Source: CAXXOK01 sp963678055
GTDB taxonomy: Bacteria > Bacillota > Clostridia > Christensenellales > Aristaeellaceae
NCBI GenBank assembly: GCA_963678055.1
Contig: OY782679.1
Span: 434,001-498,000 of the forward strand
Reading direction: 5' to 3'
Length of the DNA: 64,000 nt
Shown here: positions 1 to 7,394 of the stretch, one piece after another
How positions within the stretch are numbered: the first letter of the stretch is position 1
Layout of the letters: every line of letters begins with the position of its first letter
Made by a program: the position numbers and the translations under genes
Notes under the pieces: model-generated
Told to the model about the DNA's origin: nothing
The model's input: the letters and a program-made list of their open reading frames with translations, nothing else
The model's database searches: none

Positions 1-755
1 TTGGCAAGTCTGTCAAAGGTTTCCTCGTTCATCCAGCGGCCGATGAAGCGGTTCATTTTATCGTTGGCGGCGCGGCTATCTGCGGGGATATCACCCAGCG
101 TTTTGTATTTTCCGGTCAGCAGTCCCTGGGCCAGCGGCGAGAATACCACCTGTCCGATGCCGTACTTTTCGCTGACGGGCAGCACTTCGTTTTCGATGTT
201 GCGGTGCAGCATGGAGTACTGCGGTTGGTTGACCACAATGCGGTCCAGCAGGAATTTATCGGCAATGCGCATGGCTTCTTCAATCTGCGCGGCGGTCCAC
301 TCGCTGATGCCCGCGTATAGCACCTTGCCCTGGCGAATCAGATCATCAAAGGCGCGCAGGGTCTCGTGCACGGGGGTGTTGTAGTCGTAGCGGTGGGCGT
401 ACAGAATGTCCACATACTCTAGCCCCAGGCGTTTCAGGCTGGCATTCACTTGTTCGGTTACGTGCTTGCGCGACAGGCCGCTATCGTTTACTTTGTTGCC
501 CATGGCAAAGTACACCTTCGTTGCCAGCACGTAGGAGCTACGGTCGTACTTCTTCAGCGCTTTGCCGACCACCTTTTCTGCCTCGCCGAGGTTATATACG
601 TTGGCGGTATCAAAAGAGTTGATGCCCAGATCATAAGCCTGGTCAATGGTTTTCTCGGCGGTGTTGTCCTCTACACCGTTGCCGTATGTCAGCCAGCTGC
701 CCAGGCTGATTTCGGATACCTTCAGGCCGGTGGCGCCCAATCGTCTATATTGCAT
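1..755 (-). CDS. NADP-dependent aldo/keto reductase, Kv-beta (AKR6)-like, partial
   Basis: The gene reads leftward and its 3' end is cut off by the window edge; 251 codons are present. It starts at ATG 755 (MQYRRLGATGLKVSEISLG), preceded by AGAAGG. Visible family signatures are FDTANVYNLGEAE (catalytic Asp and Tyr), ATKVYF (catalytic Lys), the YAHRYD histidine, YAGISEW, NQPQYSMLHR and FSPLAQGLLTGKY. The last two are typical of the AKR6/Kv-beta and YhdN-like branch. The enzyme should be a cytoplasmic NAD(P)H-dependent carbonyl reductase; its substrate cannot be read from sequence. Confidence 0.9.
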   Translation of the reverse strand, partial: MQYRRLGATGLKVSEISLGSWLTYGNGVEDNTAEKTIDQAYDLGINSFDTANVYNLGEAEKVVGKALKKYDRSSYVLATKVYFAMGNKVNDSGLSRKHVTEQVNASLKRLGLEYVDILYAHRYDYNTPVHETLRAFDDLIRQGKVLYAGISEWTAAQIEEAMRIADKFLLDRIVVNQPQYSMLHRNIENEVLPVSEKYGIGQVVFSPLAQGLLTGKYKTLGDIPADSRAANDKMNRFIGRWMNEETFDRLA

Positions 756-842
756 ATGCTGCCTTCTTTCTATGGTCCATAGGGGTAAGTGAGGTTATAT
801 AGAAGGTATACCCAGTTCCCGCGCGGATAAACCAGGAAGGGC

Positions 843-2210
843 TTACTGCTTTCGCACCTGCCGCACCTGGTCTAGTGTATCCAGCAGCGGATACAGCAGC
901 GCGGCGACAAACCCGCCGGAAAAGCCGTTGTTGTACAGGTTCATCCCTGCGTGCAGGAAGCCGACATTGGTCACCAGCGCCATGTGTAAAAATCCGGCGA
1001 TTACGCCCGCGATGATGCCGTACCGCCCTGCGATGGGGGCAAGCGTTGTGCCAAACAGCGCAGCGATCAGCGTAAACGATTCGCTGATTTCGTGAACGTT
1101 AAGTAGATTTGCAAGCGTAACGCCCGCCGCAACCGGAAGTACGTTTTTAATGTGCTTGCCATATGCGCCAAAGCCCACCACGGTGAAGATGCCGCCGATG
1201 ACCGGGCCGTTCAGCTCACCGCCCATGACCAGCACATACCCCACCGATAGAATGCCCAGCAGCGACATATTAATCAGCGTTACTCCGAACCCGCGCTCGG
1301 CCAAAAAATCGGTCGGCAGCACGCCGGACATACGGCACAGGCGCGCATAGCCCTTCAGCTTCCAGTGGTTAACCCGCAGCCCAATCAGGAATATCCATAA
1401 AAACAGCGTTGCCAGCATGAGGGTAAAGGGCAGGTTGCGGCCCTTGGACAAGATGGAAACTGCTTTGACTTCCATGCCAAAGCCATTGAGCACCGCCATG
1501 AAGAACATGCCGATGATACCCGCCGTAAACCCGATGTTATATAGGCTGTAGCCCTTGTGGAAATGCAGAAACCGCAGCGACAGCGGCACGATGATTAATC
1601 CGGCGAAAAGCCCGGACGCAATCCCTAGCGCCATCCCCACCGGCAGCGAAAAACCCAAACTAAAGGAAAACGCGCTGACCAGCGGGCTGAGCGCTGTACC
1701 AAACATGCTGTGCAGCACATACTCGCCAAAGGGCTGGCCCACGATTTTGGCGTATAGGAATACGCCAAGTATAATCGGCAGTGTGTTGTACAGATTTTTG
1801 CCGAAAAATGAAAACCCGATCATCGTAAAGATACCCGCGATGATCGAGCCGGTGACCGGGAGTTTGTTCAGCCGAATATTACTGATGGTAAATAGTGTCA
1901 TCAGTCCGACATTGAACAGCGTCGCTCCGGGGTTGGCCAGCTGAATGTAGTCTGTCAGCAGATTGGCGGGGGAAAACAGAATTTTCAGCATGCCTTGCCA
2001 GATCTCCGCCGGGGAGTTAAACGCAAATGCCAGCGCCATGAACGAGGCACCGATGGAGATTAAAAACAGGTAGTAGTACCGGTGAAGTATGGCGGCGATC
2101 TCCGGATGATCGCCTGAAATATCATCACGCCAGGGAGCGGGGCCGCCGGTGGTATGGATGGGTGCACCCGGATAGTGTTTGACCGGGAGTTTAAAACGAC
2201 GCTTTGCCAT
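843..2210 (-). CDS. DUF1576 family multi-pass membrane protein
   Basis: This 455-residue polytopic membrane protein matches what I know of the DUF1576 family, which has no established substrate. After a hydrophilic N-terminus of about 45 residues, roughly ten to twelve hydrophobic segments follow. The two halves are related. GSIIAGIFTMIGFSFFGK (121-138) resembles GPVIGGIFTVVGFGAYGK (335-352); FGTALSPLVSAFSF (170-) resembles FGTTLAPIAGRYG (386-); GYSLYNIGFTAG (220-) resembles GMNLYNNGFSGG (422-). That points to internal duplication, as in many transporters. The start ATG has a good AAAAGGAG site. An unusually long, structured 5' leader precedes it. Confidence 0.8.
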   Translation of the reverse strand: MAKRRFKLPVKHYPGAPIHTTGGPAPWRDDISGDHPEIAAILHRYYYLFLISIGASFMALAFAFNSPAEIWQGMLKILFSPANLLTDYIQLANPGATLFNVGLMTLFTISNIRLNKLPVTGSIIAGIFTMIGFSFFGKNLYNTLPIILGVFLYAKIVGQPFGEYVLHSMFGTALSPLVSAFSFSLGFSLPVGMALGIASGLFAGLIIVPLSLRFLHFHKGYSLYNIGFTAGIIGMFFMAVLNGFGMEVKAVSILSKGRNLPFTLMLATLFLWIFLIGLRVNHWKLKGYARLCRMSGVLPTDFLAERGFGVTLINMSLLGILSVGYVLVMGGELNGPVIGGIFTVVGFGAYGKHIKNVLPVAAGVTLANLLNVHEISESFTLIAALFGTTLAPIAGRYGIIAGVIAGFLHMALVTNVGFLHAGMNLYNNGFSGGFVAALLYPLLDTLDQVRQVRKQ

Positions 2211-2306
2211 AAAGGGAACACTCCTTTTCTGCCTGCATAGGTAGAGGGGGTGCCGTGGTAAGCTGGTTTAGTGAAGGGAAAGCGCAAGCGGGAAAGGGGG
2301 ACATAA

Positions 2307-2343
2307 CCCTGTTGTTTGCTTTCATTGAATAGCAAAAACAGGG
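2307..2343 (-). promoter_or_regulatory. Stem-loop in the leader of the DUF1576 gene
   Basis: Arms 2307-2320 and 2331-2343 pair over about 13 bp with one bulged base, around a 10-nt loop. The hairpin is flanked by direct copies of GGGGGACAT (2296-2304 and 2341-2349). It lies in the transcribed leader between the promoter at 2385-2413 and the start codon at 2210. A regulatory role is inferred from position only. Confidence 0.45.
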
Positions 2344-2384
2344 GGACATCGTCTGTGCGCATGCTCCCTTTTGTTTGTACGCAC

Positions 2385-2413
2385 AGTATATCATAGCTGT
2401 GCCGCAATGGGAA
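2385..2413 (-). promoter_or_regulatory. Promoter for the DUF1576 gene
   Basis: On the minus strand an extended -10, TGATATACT (2385-2393), lies 17 nt from a weak -35, TTCCCA (2408-2413). The start site would be near 2378, giving a leader of about 165 nt. Confidence 0.5.
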
Positions 2414-2477
2414 CCGGGGAAACATATTTTATGCAGGGGGAGTATAGCCGCCCCGGATGGCAATGGTTTGCCGTTCG

Positions 2478-2486
2478 TGCTATACT
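2478..2486 (+). promoter_or_regulatory. Extended -10 promoter for queH
   Basis: TGCTATACT is a full extended -10; the -35 region (TGGCAA, 2458-2463) is weak. Transcription would begin near 2493, just upstream of the AAGGAAGG ribosome site (2498-2505). This rules out upstream AUG codons as the start of queH. Confidence 0.6.
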
Positions 2487-2518
2487 GTTGCCATTCCAAG
2501 GAAGGCAGGCGAAGACCC

Positions 2519-3052
2519 ATTACACTGTTATTGCATACCTGCTGCGCGCCGTGCTCGGTAGCCTGCGTGCAAGCACTGCGCGAGGAGGGCATCGAGCCCA
2601 CCGCATACTGGAACAATCCAAATATTCATCCGCTGATGGAGTACCGTGCCCGCCGCGATACCCTGCGCGAATATGCCAAGTCTATCGGCATGGCTTTGGT
2701 AGAGGAAGGCGAATACGGCCTGCGTCCGTTTGTAAAAGCTGTGGCGGAGGATATTGATAACCGCTGTGCCTACTGCTATGAAACCCGCATGGATGCCGCG
2801 GCAAAGTACGCCGCCGAAAACGGCTACACGCATTTTACATCCACGCTATTCATTAGCCCGTACCAAAACCATGAACTGATGAAAGAGACAGCGCAGCGCG
2901 CCGCCGACCGATACGGCATCAGCTTTCTGTACCGCGATTTTCGTCCCCTGTTCCGGCAGGGACAAAACGAGGCCCGGTCTCTGGGACTGTATATGCAAAA
3001 ATACTGCGGGTGTGTGTTCTCGGAAGAGGAGCGCTACGCCGCAAAACGCTAG
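2519..3052 (+). CDS. queH: Epoxyqueuosine reductase QueH
   Basis: QueH reduces epoxyqueuosine to queuosine in tRNA wobble position 34 and replaces the unrelated QueG. The signatures are all present: LLLHTCCAPCSV at the N-terminus, YWNNPNIHPLMEYRARRD, CAYCYETRM and CGCVFSEEER, which supply cysteines for the metal sites. The family begins just before the HTCCAPC motif. No ATG, GTG or TTG gives that start with a well-placed ribosome site, so I place it at ATT 2519 (in-frame CTG 2525 or TTG 2531 are alternatives). An in-frame extension up to ATG 2375 would begin upstream of the predicted transcript and encodes unrelated residues. A strong terminator follows. No other queuosine gene is in the window. 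Confidence 0.85.
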   Translation: MTLLLHTCCAPCSVACVQALREEGIEPTAYWNNPNIHPLMEYRARRDTLREYAKSIGMALVEEGEYGLRPFVKAVAEDIDNRCAYCYETRMDAAAKYAAENGYTHFTSTLFISPYQNHELMKETAQRAADRYGISFLYRDFRPLFRQGQNEARSLGLYMQKYCGCVFSEEERYAAKR

Positions 3053-3089
3053 GCTGCTAAGTAGCGATTAGGCAAAAAACACGAATATA

Positions 3090-3129
3090 AAACACCGAAG
3101 GATTGCTTTCGTGCAATCCTTCGGTGTTT
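3090..3129. terminator. Terminator between queH and the convergent gene
   Basis: A 17-bp perfect inverted repeat with a 6-nt loop sits between the convergent stops at 3052 and 3149. A-rich sequence on the left and TTT on the right suggest use from both sides. Confidence 0.8.
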
Positions 3130-3148
3130 CACAGCGTATAAACTGATG

Positions 3149-3535
3149 TTATTTGTCCAGCTTCTTTGGCGGTGCCGGTTGCCAAGCCGTGGTCCCGTTT
3201 TTCAGGTGCGCTTTGGCGGCGCGCATATCCTTACGGGTGATGTTGACCTTCTCGGTCTGGACTCTTAAGTTTTCCAGCGTTTGCGCGGTCAAGCGTGTGC
3301 CGACCATCGCGGCAATCATCACGGCGATCATCGCCAGGAAAATACGGAAGAAACCCTGCGGAACGAACGTCAGCACAAGAAACCCGGCGACCACACCAAC
3401 GGCGATGCTGAGCAGGTAGCGACTGAAAAAGTCCTTTTGTACCTGCTGTTTGGCCGCAAGGTACTGGTCCAGCGCTTTCTTGGAAAAGGACTGCCCGTTT
3501 GGAAAGTGTTCCCGTTTCAGATCTGTCAGTTTCAT
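3149..3535 (-). CDS. Small two-TM membrane protein, unknown function
   Basis: I do not recognise a family. The 128-residue protein has a charged N-terminus (MKLTDLKREHFPNGQSFSKK), two adjacent hydrophobic segments (about residues 40-60 and 64-82), and a basic tail ending in PAPPKKLDK. The topology suggests both ends in the cytoplasm. It lies 23 bp downstream of another small membrane protein gene and is probably co-transcribed with it. Confidence 0.6.
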   Translation of the reverse strand: MKLTDLKREHFPNGQSFSKKALDQYLAAKQQVQKDFFSRYLLSIAVGVVAGFLVLTFVPQGFFRIFLAMIAVMIAAMVGTRLTAQTLENLRVQTEKVNITRKDMRAAKAHLKNGTTAWQPAPPKKLDK

Positions 3536-3558
3536 GTGTTATCTCTCCCGTCTATTGT

Positions 3559-4068
3559 TTATCCGATGCCGAAGGCTTTTAAAAACAGCACCATGAATAG
3601 CAGCAGTACCCAGGCAAACAGCAAAATGTGCTTGAGGGTCGATACCACGCCTGCGAACTGGGCCAGGGGGGCGCGGTATTCTGGGAAGCGGCCCAGCATA
3701 TACAGTAGCAGGGCGTTTTCGGCAAGGTCAAGCACGGTTCGTGCGGCCGTCAGCCAGATCATCAGCGGAAAGACCCAGGTCTTGACACTGACCAAGTTGG
3801 CGGATACGGCCATCATCACACCCAGCAGGCAGATGATCAGGCCGAAGTCGTACAGCCAGTACAGCCGCATCAGCGGCCGTCCCTCCGCGCCGGCTTCCTC
3901 ATATGTATTGTATAGCAGGGTAGGGGTATAATGCAAACGCACATCGGGCATTTTGAAATCCTTGCCCAGTTTGCGCTGTGGGCTGCCGGGGCTTAGGACC
4001 ATCATGTAATAAAATCCGGCCAGTCCCGCCAGTGACGCAGCGATTAACACAATTCTGAGAAAATCCAT
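3559..4068 (-). CDS. Four-TM membrane protein, unknown function
   Basis: This 169-residue protein starts MDFLRIVLIAASLAGLAG. It has four hydrophobic segments: about 4-26, 69-91, 96-118 and 140-165. The loop after the first holds charged and aromatic residues (PDVRLHYTPTLLYNTYEEAG). No family is recognised. The start codon is 9 bp from the stop of the upstream kinase gene, so co-transcription is likely. Confidence 0.6.
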   Translation of the reverse strand: MDFLRIVLIAASLAGLAGFYYMMVLSPGSPQRKLGKDFKMPDVRLHYTPTLLYNTYEEAGAEGRPLMRLYWLYDFGLIICLLGVMMAVSANLVSVKTWVFPLMIWLTAARTVLDLAENALLLYMLGRFPEYRAPLAQFAGVVSTLKHILLFAWVLLLFMVLFLKAFGIG

Positions 4069-4077
4069 GTGACCTCC

Positions 4078-4899
4078 TTATCGTACGCCGATTTGCGTGC
4101 AGGGAATTTTGCCTGCAATCAGGTCGGCAATGTGATGACGGGCATGGCCGATAATCACGCGGCTTCCGCTTTGCGCGGCCCTAAGCGCGTAGGATAGTTT
4201 GGCATCCGCCCCGCCTGCGCCCTGCCGGCTGGCACCCTGGCAGCTTTTGCGCAGTTCCGTAATCTTGGCAGCCAGGGTTTTAATATCGGGCGCGTAGACT
4301 TCCTTGACCAGTGTGGTCGGGTCGGTCACATCGCGGTATACACCTTCGGTGGAGGTTAAAAGCACCAGGGTGCTTGCCTGCAGCAACCCGGCGATCACGG
4401 CGGCGGTTTCATCGTTATCGACGCATTCCACAACCTGCTCGCCCATGCCGCGCCGGCCAGACAGTTCCATCTTGCGGTTTTCTTCATCGCTTACAGGGTC
4501 GTTATAGTTAATGATGGGAATGCAATTCTGCGTGGCTGCCCGCTGCAGGAATTTTAGAATATGCTCCCGCTTTTGGGGATCGTTAAAGTGGGTATGCTCC
4601 ACCAGCAGCTGGCGGATGCCATACTCCGGGTGGATAAATTTGCGGTAATTGTCCATCAGCACAATCTGGCCCTGGGAGGCGTAGTCGGTCTTGTCCTGCT
4701 CAGGATCGCCGCGCAGTTCCGTGCCCGCGCGGTGCAGGTAATCCAGCCGCCCGATTTCCGTAGCGCCGCTGGTTACCAGCGCCATGCCGGGGCGAAGGTC
4801 ATCGCCCAAACGCTGAAATATGTTGTAGTCGATGGTGCCGTCTTCAGGTTGTATCAGCGCCATAGAACCGATTTTTACAACCAGATCAATTGCTTTCAA
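4078..4899 (-). CDS. Amino-acid-kinase-fold protein, divergent glutamate 5-kinase (ProB-like)
   Basis: The 273-residue protein has the amino acid kinase fold: VVKIGSMALI near the N-terminus, a VTSGATEIG glycine loop, a VDNDETAAVIAGLL segment resembling the GDND..SA region of glutamate 5-kinases, and LLTSTEGVY like the LLTD.DGLY of ProB. It lacks the C-terminal PUA domain found in many ProB proteins. ProB phosphorylates glutamate for proline synthesis, but no proA is nearby and several ProB-specific residues differ. Another substrate is therefore possible. It overlaps the 3' end of the MATE gene by 14 bp and lies downstream of it, so translation is probably coupled. Confidence 0.65.
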   Translation of the reverse strand: MKAIDLVVKIGSMALIQPEDGTIDYNIFQRLGDDLRPGMALVTSGATEIGRLDYLHRAGTELRGDPEQDKTDYASQGQIVLMDNYRKFIHPEYGIRQLLVEHTHFNDPQKREHILKFLQRAATQNCIPIINYNDPVSDEENRKMELSGRRGMGEQVVECVDNDETAAVIAGLLQASTLVLLTSTEGVYRDVTDPTTLVKEVYAPDIKTLAAKITELRKSCQGASRQGAGGADAKLSYALRAAQSGSRVIIGHARHHIADLIAGKIPCTQIGVR

Positions 4900-6310
4900 T
4901 TGCCAGATCCCCTTCCGTATCGGTGAGGTTTTTAATCCACTTGCGACTGGTGAAATGCGGAATACCGATCACGATTTTGACGACCTCCTCGGCCATGGTG
5001 AACAGGTATACGTATTCCACCGGAAGCTTAAGTATAAACACGGCTACCGCGGCCAGCGGAACGCCAATCAGCCACATAGCGCCTACATCCAGCTTCAGGC
5101 TGAATACCGTGTCGCCGCCGGAGCGCAGTACGCCCACCACGTTGACAGCCGTGAACGCCCGAAACCACATCGTGAACGATTCAAACAGCAGTACCGTAGC
5201 CGCCGTTTGAATGACCGGGGCGGACAGCCCCGCAAACAGCCGCAAAATGGGGTAGCGGATCAGCAGCAGGACCACGCCCAGGAATAAGCCGATGAGCATC
5301 GCCGCCGATAGCATGCGCTTTGCGTACAGGTACGCTTCGTTTGGTTTGCCCGCGCCGATTGCCTTACCGCAGATGATGGCGGTAGCATGCATGGTGCCAA
5401 ATACGAAAAGCCATAGCAGGTTATCCACGGTCGAGCAAACGCCCATGGCGGCCACAGCCGTATCGCCAATGCGACCGTAGAAGATGCCGTACATCGTCAC
5501 GCCCAGTGCCCACAGCCCCTCGTTGAATACCACGGGGGTAATGGTTTTGGTGAAGCGTTTGATAAACGCGCGCTCAATGCCCAGCATTTCGCTAAGCTTT
5601 GCCCCTGCGGGTAAGTGCAGGCCATAGGACATGATCAAGGTCAGCGACAGGGTAACGGCCGCCGAGATGCTGGTGGCCAGTGCCGCGCCGCGCACGCCCA
5701 TGGCCGGAAACCCGAAGTTGCCGTAGATCAGCAGGTAGTTCAGCAGCGTGTTCAGTACGATGCCCACAGTGGAGGAAATCAGCGGAATATGGGTTTTCTC
5801 GCTGGATTTAAGGCACGCGGCGTACACCATATTCACGCCCTGAAACAGGTACGATGGCGCAACCCACCGTAAATAGAGGTTCGCTAACGAAGCGCTTTCT
5901 CCTTGCGGAAGGAACAAACGACTGATGAAATCCGAAAAAACCGTCGCCCCGGTGATAAACACCAGCGCCACTACGCCAATCCAGACCAGCGACACGCCCA
6001 TGCTCTCACGCATCCGGCGGATATCGCGTGCGCCCCAGTATTGGCTCATAAAGATCGCACCGCCGGAGGTCACCCCAAAGCAGAACAACATATATAGGAA
6101 GGAATACCGTCCGGCCTGGGTGACGGCGGCGTAGCTTGTATCGCCCAAACCCGAGACCATCAGGCCATCTACAATGTGCAGGGAGGAGGCGATCAACTCT
6201 TGCAGAATGATGGGCAGGGTAATTTTCATCACGCGTATGGCAAAGGGTTTATCCCAAACAAAACAGGAAGCAAGAAACGCTTTTACGCGTTGTAATACGC
6301 TGGTCTTCAT
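4886..6310 (-). CDS. MATE family efflux transporter
   Basis: The 474-residue protein starts MKTSVLQRVKAFLAS at ATG 6310, behind a GAGGACC ribosome site. A longer in-frame reading to 6523 runs into manA and encodes non-homologous residues. MATE features include KITLPIILQELIASSLHIVDGLMV in the first helix, a GRYSFLYMLFCFGVTSG segment, and twelve hydrophobic segments in two related halves. MATE proteins export cationic drugs or metabolites in exchange for Na+ or H+. The gene sits between manA and the kinase-like gene in a leftward run. Confidence 0.9.
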   Translation of the reverse strand: MKTSVLQRVKAFLASCFVWDKPFAIRVMKITLPIILQELIASSLHIVDGLMVSGLGDTSYAAVTQAGRYSFLYMLFCFGVTSGGAIFMSQYWGARDIRRMRESMGVSLVWIGVVALVFITGATVFSDFISRLFLPQGESASLANLYLRWVAPSYLFQGVNMVYAACLKSSEKTHIPLISSTVGIVLNTLLNYLLIYGNFGFPAMGVRGAALATSISAAVTLSLTLIMSYGLHLPAGAKLSEMLGIERAFIKRFTKTITPVVFNEGLWALGVTMYGIFYGRIGDTAVAAMGVCSTVDNLLWLFVFGTMHATAIICGKAIGAGKPNEAYLYAKRMLSAAMLIGLFLGVVLLLIRYPILRLFAGLSAPVIQTAATVLLFESFTMWFRAFTAVNVVGVLRSGGDTVFSLKLDVGAMWLIGVPLAAVAVFILKLPVEYVYLFTMAEEVVKIVIGIPHFTSRKWIKNLTDTEGDLAIESN

Positions 6311-6378
6311 GGTGGTCCTCGTTGTTTCTATAGTATATGGCAATTCGAGGTGATAAAAAAGTTGTTGTAATACTATGG

Positions 6379-7293
6379 TTAGAACGCTGCGCGGATGACG
6401 GCCAGCTGCATTGCGCCCAGGCATTCGGCCGAGGCCGTGCCGGCGGGCAGGTACAGGCTGTCGCCTTTTTGCAGGGTCGTGGTGTGTCCGCTGCACGATA
6501 GCGTACCGTCGCCGCTGATGCATACAATGGCCGCCATGTGGGTGTCCGTCATGGGAAGTGCTTCGGTTTTGGCTGTGTCATACAGCTCAAGTGCAAAGTA
6601 CGGACACGCCATGCCTTGGCTTGTCTGTGCAGGGGCGCTTGGCACAGCTTGCTGGCTGTCCAGCACGTCCAGTGCTTTGTCCACATGCAGCGGGCGGAGG
6701 TTTCCCTGTGCGTCGCGGCGGTTGTAATCGTACAGCCGATAGGTGGCGTTGGAGGATTGCTGCACCTCCAAAATCAAGTTGCCCTCGCCTATGGCATGCA
6801 CCGTGCCCGCCGGAATGTAGTAGATGTCGCCTGCGTGCGTGGGCACTTTACGTAGAACCTCTTCCACGGTGCCGTCCGCAATGCGGGAACGTAGTTCCGC
6901 TTTGCTGATGTCACGGTTGAAGCCGATGTAAAGATACGCGGTTTCCTCGGCGGCTACAATCATCCACATCTCGTTTTTACCGTGGTCGTTTTCATGCACG
7001 CGGGCATAGGCATCGTCCGGGTGCACTTGTACGGATAGCTTCTGTGCGGAATCGATCAGTTTAATCAGTACCGGGAAATCACCCTGCGATCCTTCCGTTT
7101 GCAGGTATTCAGGAAAGGGCATACCTGCGTACCGGCCCTCGGCAATCACGCTGGGGCCGTCCGGATGCACGGACACCAGCCATGCTTCGGCAACGCGCTC
7201 GTCTTTGGCGTTATACAGGGTTTTCAGTGTTTCCCCGCCCCAGAGATAATCCTTGAATACGGGCGAAAGCTTGACAAACGGTTCCCGGTTCAT
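6379..7293 (-). CDS. manA: Mannose-6-phosphate isomerase, class I
   Basis: ManA interconverts mannose-6-phosphate and fructose-6-phosphate with a bound zinc ion in a cupin fold. Signature segments are FKDYLWGG, FPVLIKLIDS, LSVQVHPDD (zinc ligands), KNEMW, YIPAGTVHAIG and LEVQQSSNATYRLYDY. At 304 residues it is of the short firmicute type. The start is ATG 7293, because the upstream TTG at 7308 lies in the GGAGG ribosome site (7302-7306). A near-consensus promoter lies at 7329-7357. Confidence 0.95.
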   Translation of the reverse strand: MNREPFVKLSPVFKDYLWGGETLKTLYNAKDERVAEAWLVSVHPDGPSVIAEGRYAGMPFPEYLQTEGSQGDFPVLIKLIDSAQKLSVQVHPDDAYARVHENDHGKNEMWMIVAAEETAYLYIGFNRDISKAELRSRIADGTVEEVLRKVPTHAGDIYYIPAGTVHAIGEGNLILEVQQSSNATYRLYDYNRRDAQGNLRPLHVDKALDVLDSQQAVPSAPAQTSQGMACPYFALELYDTAKTEALPMTDTHMAAIVCISGDGTLSCSGHTTTLQKGDSLYLPAGTASAECLGAMQLAVIRAAF

Positions 7294-7328
7294 CGTGATG
7301 TCCTCCAAAAAAATGACGCTATGAACCC

Positions 7329-7357
7329 ATTATAAGCACAGGAATCATAAGCGTCAA
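7329..7357 (-). promoter_or_regulatory. Promoter for manA
   Basis: Minus-strand TTGACG (7352-7357), a 17-nt spacer and TATAAT (7329-7334). Confidence 0.8.
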
Positions 7358-7394
7358 TTTTTAGTGATATTTTAAAAGAAACGGATGAAGGGCG

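Noticed and set aside
2060..2616. Overlapping minus-strand ORFs upstream of the DUF1576 gene
   Set aside because: They overlap DUF1576 or queH out of frame. The only part with a plausible ribosome site is mentioned as a feature of the leader, not as a gene.
6311..6523. In-frame N-terminal extension of the MATE gene
   Set aside because: It runs into manA and encodes an arginine-rich stretch unlike MATE proteins; ATG 6310 has its own ribosome site.
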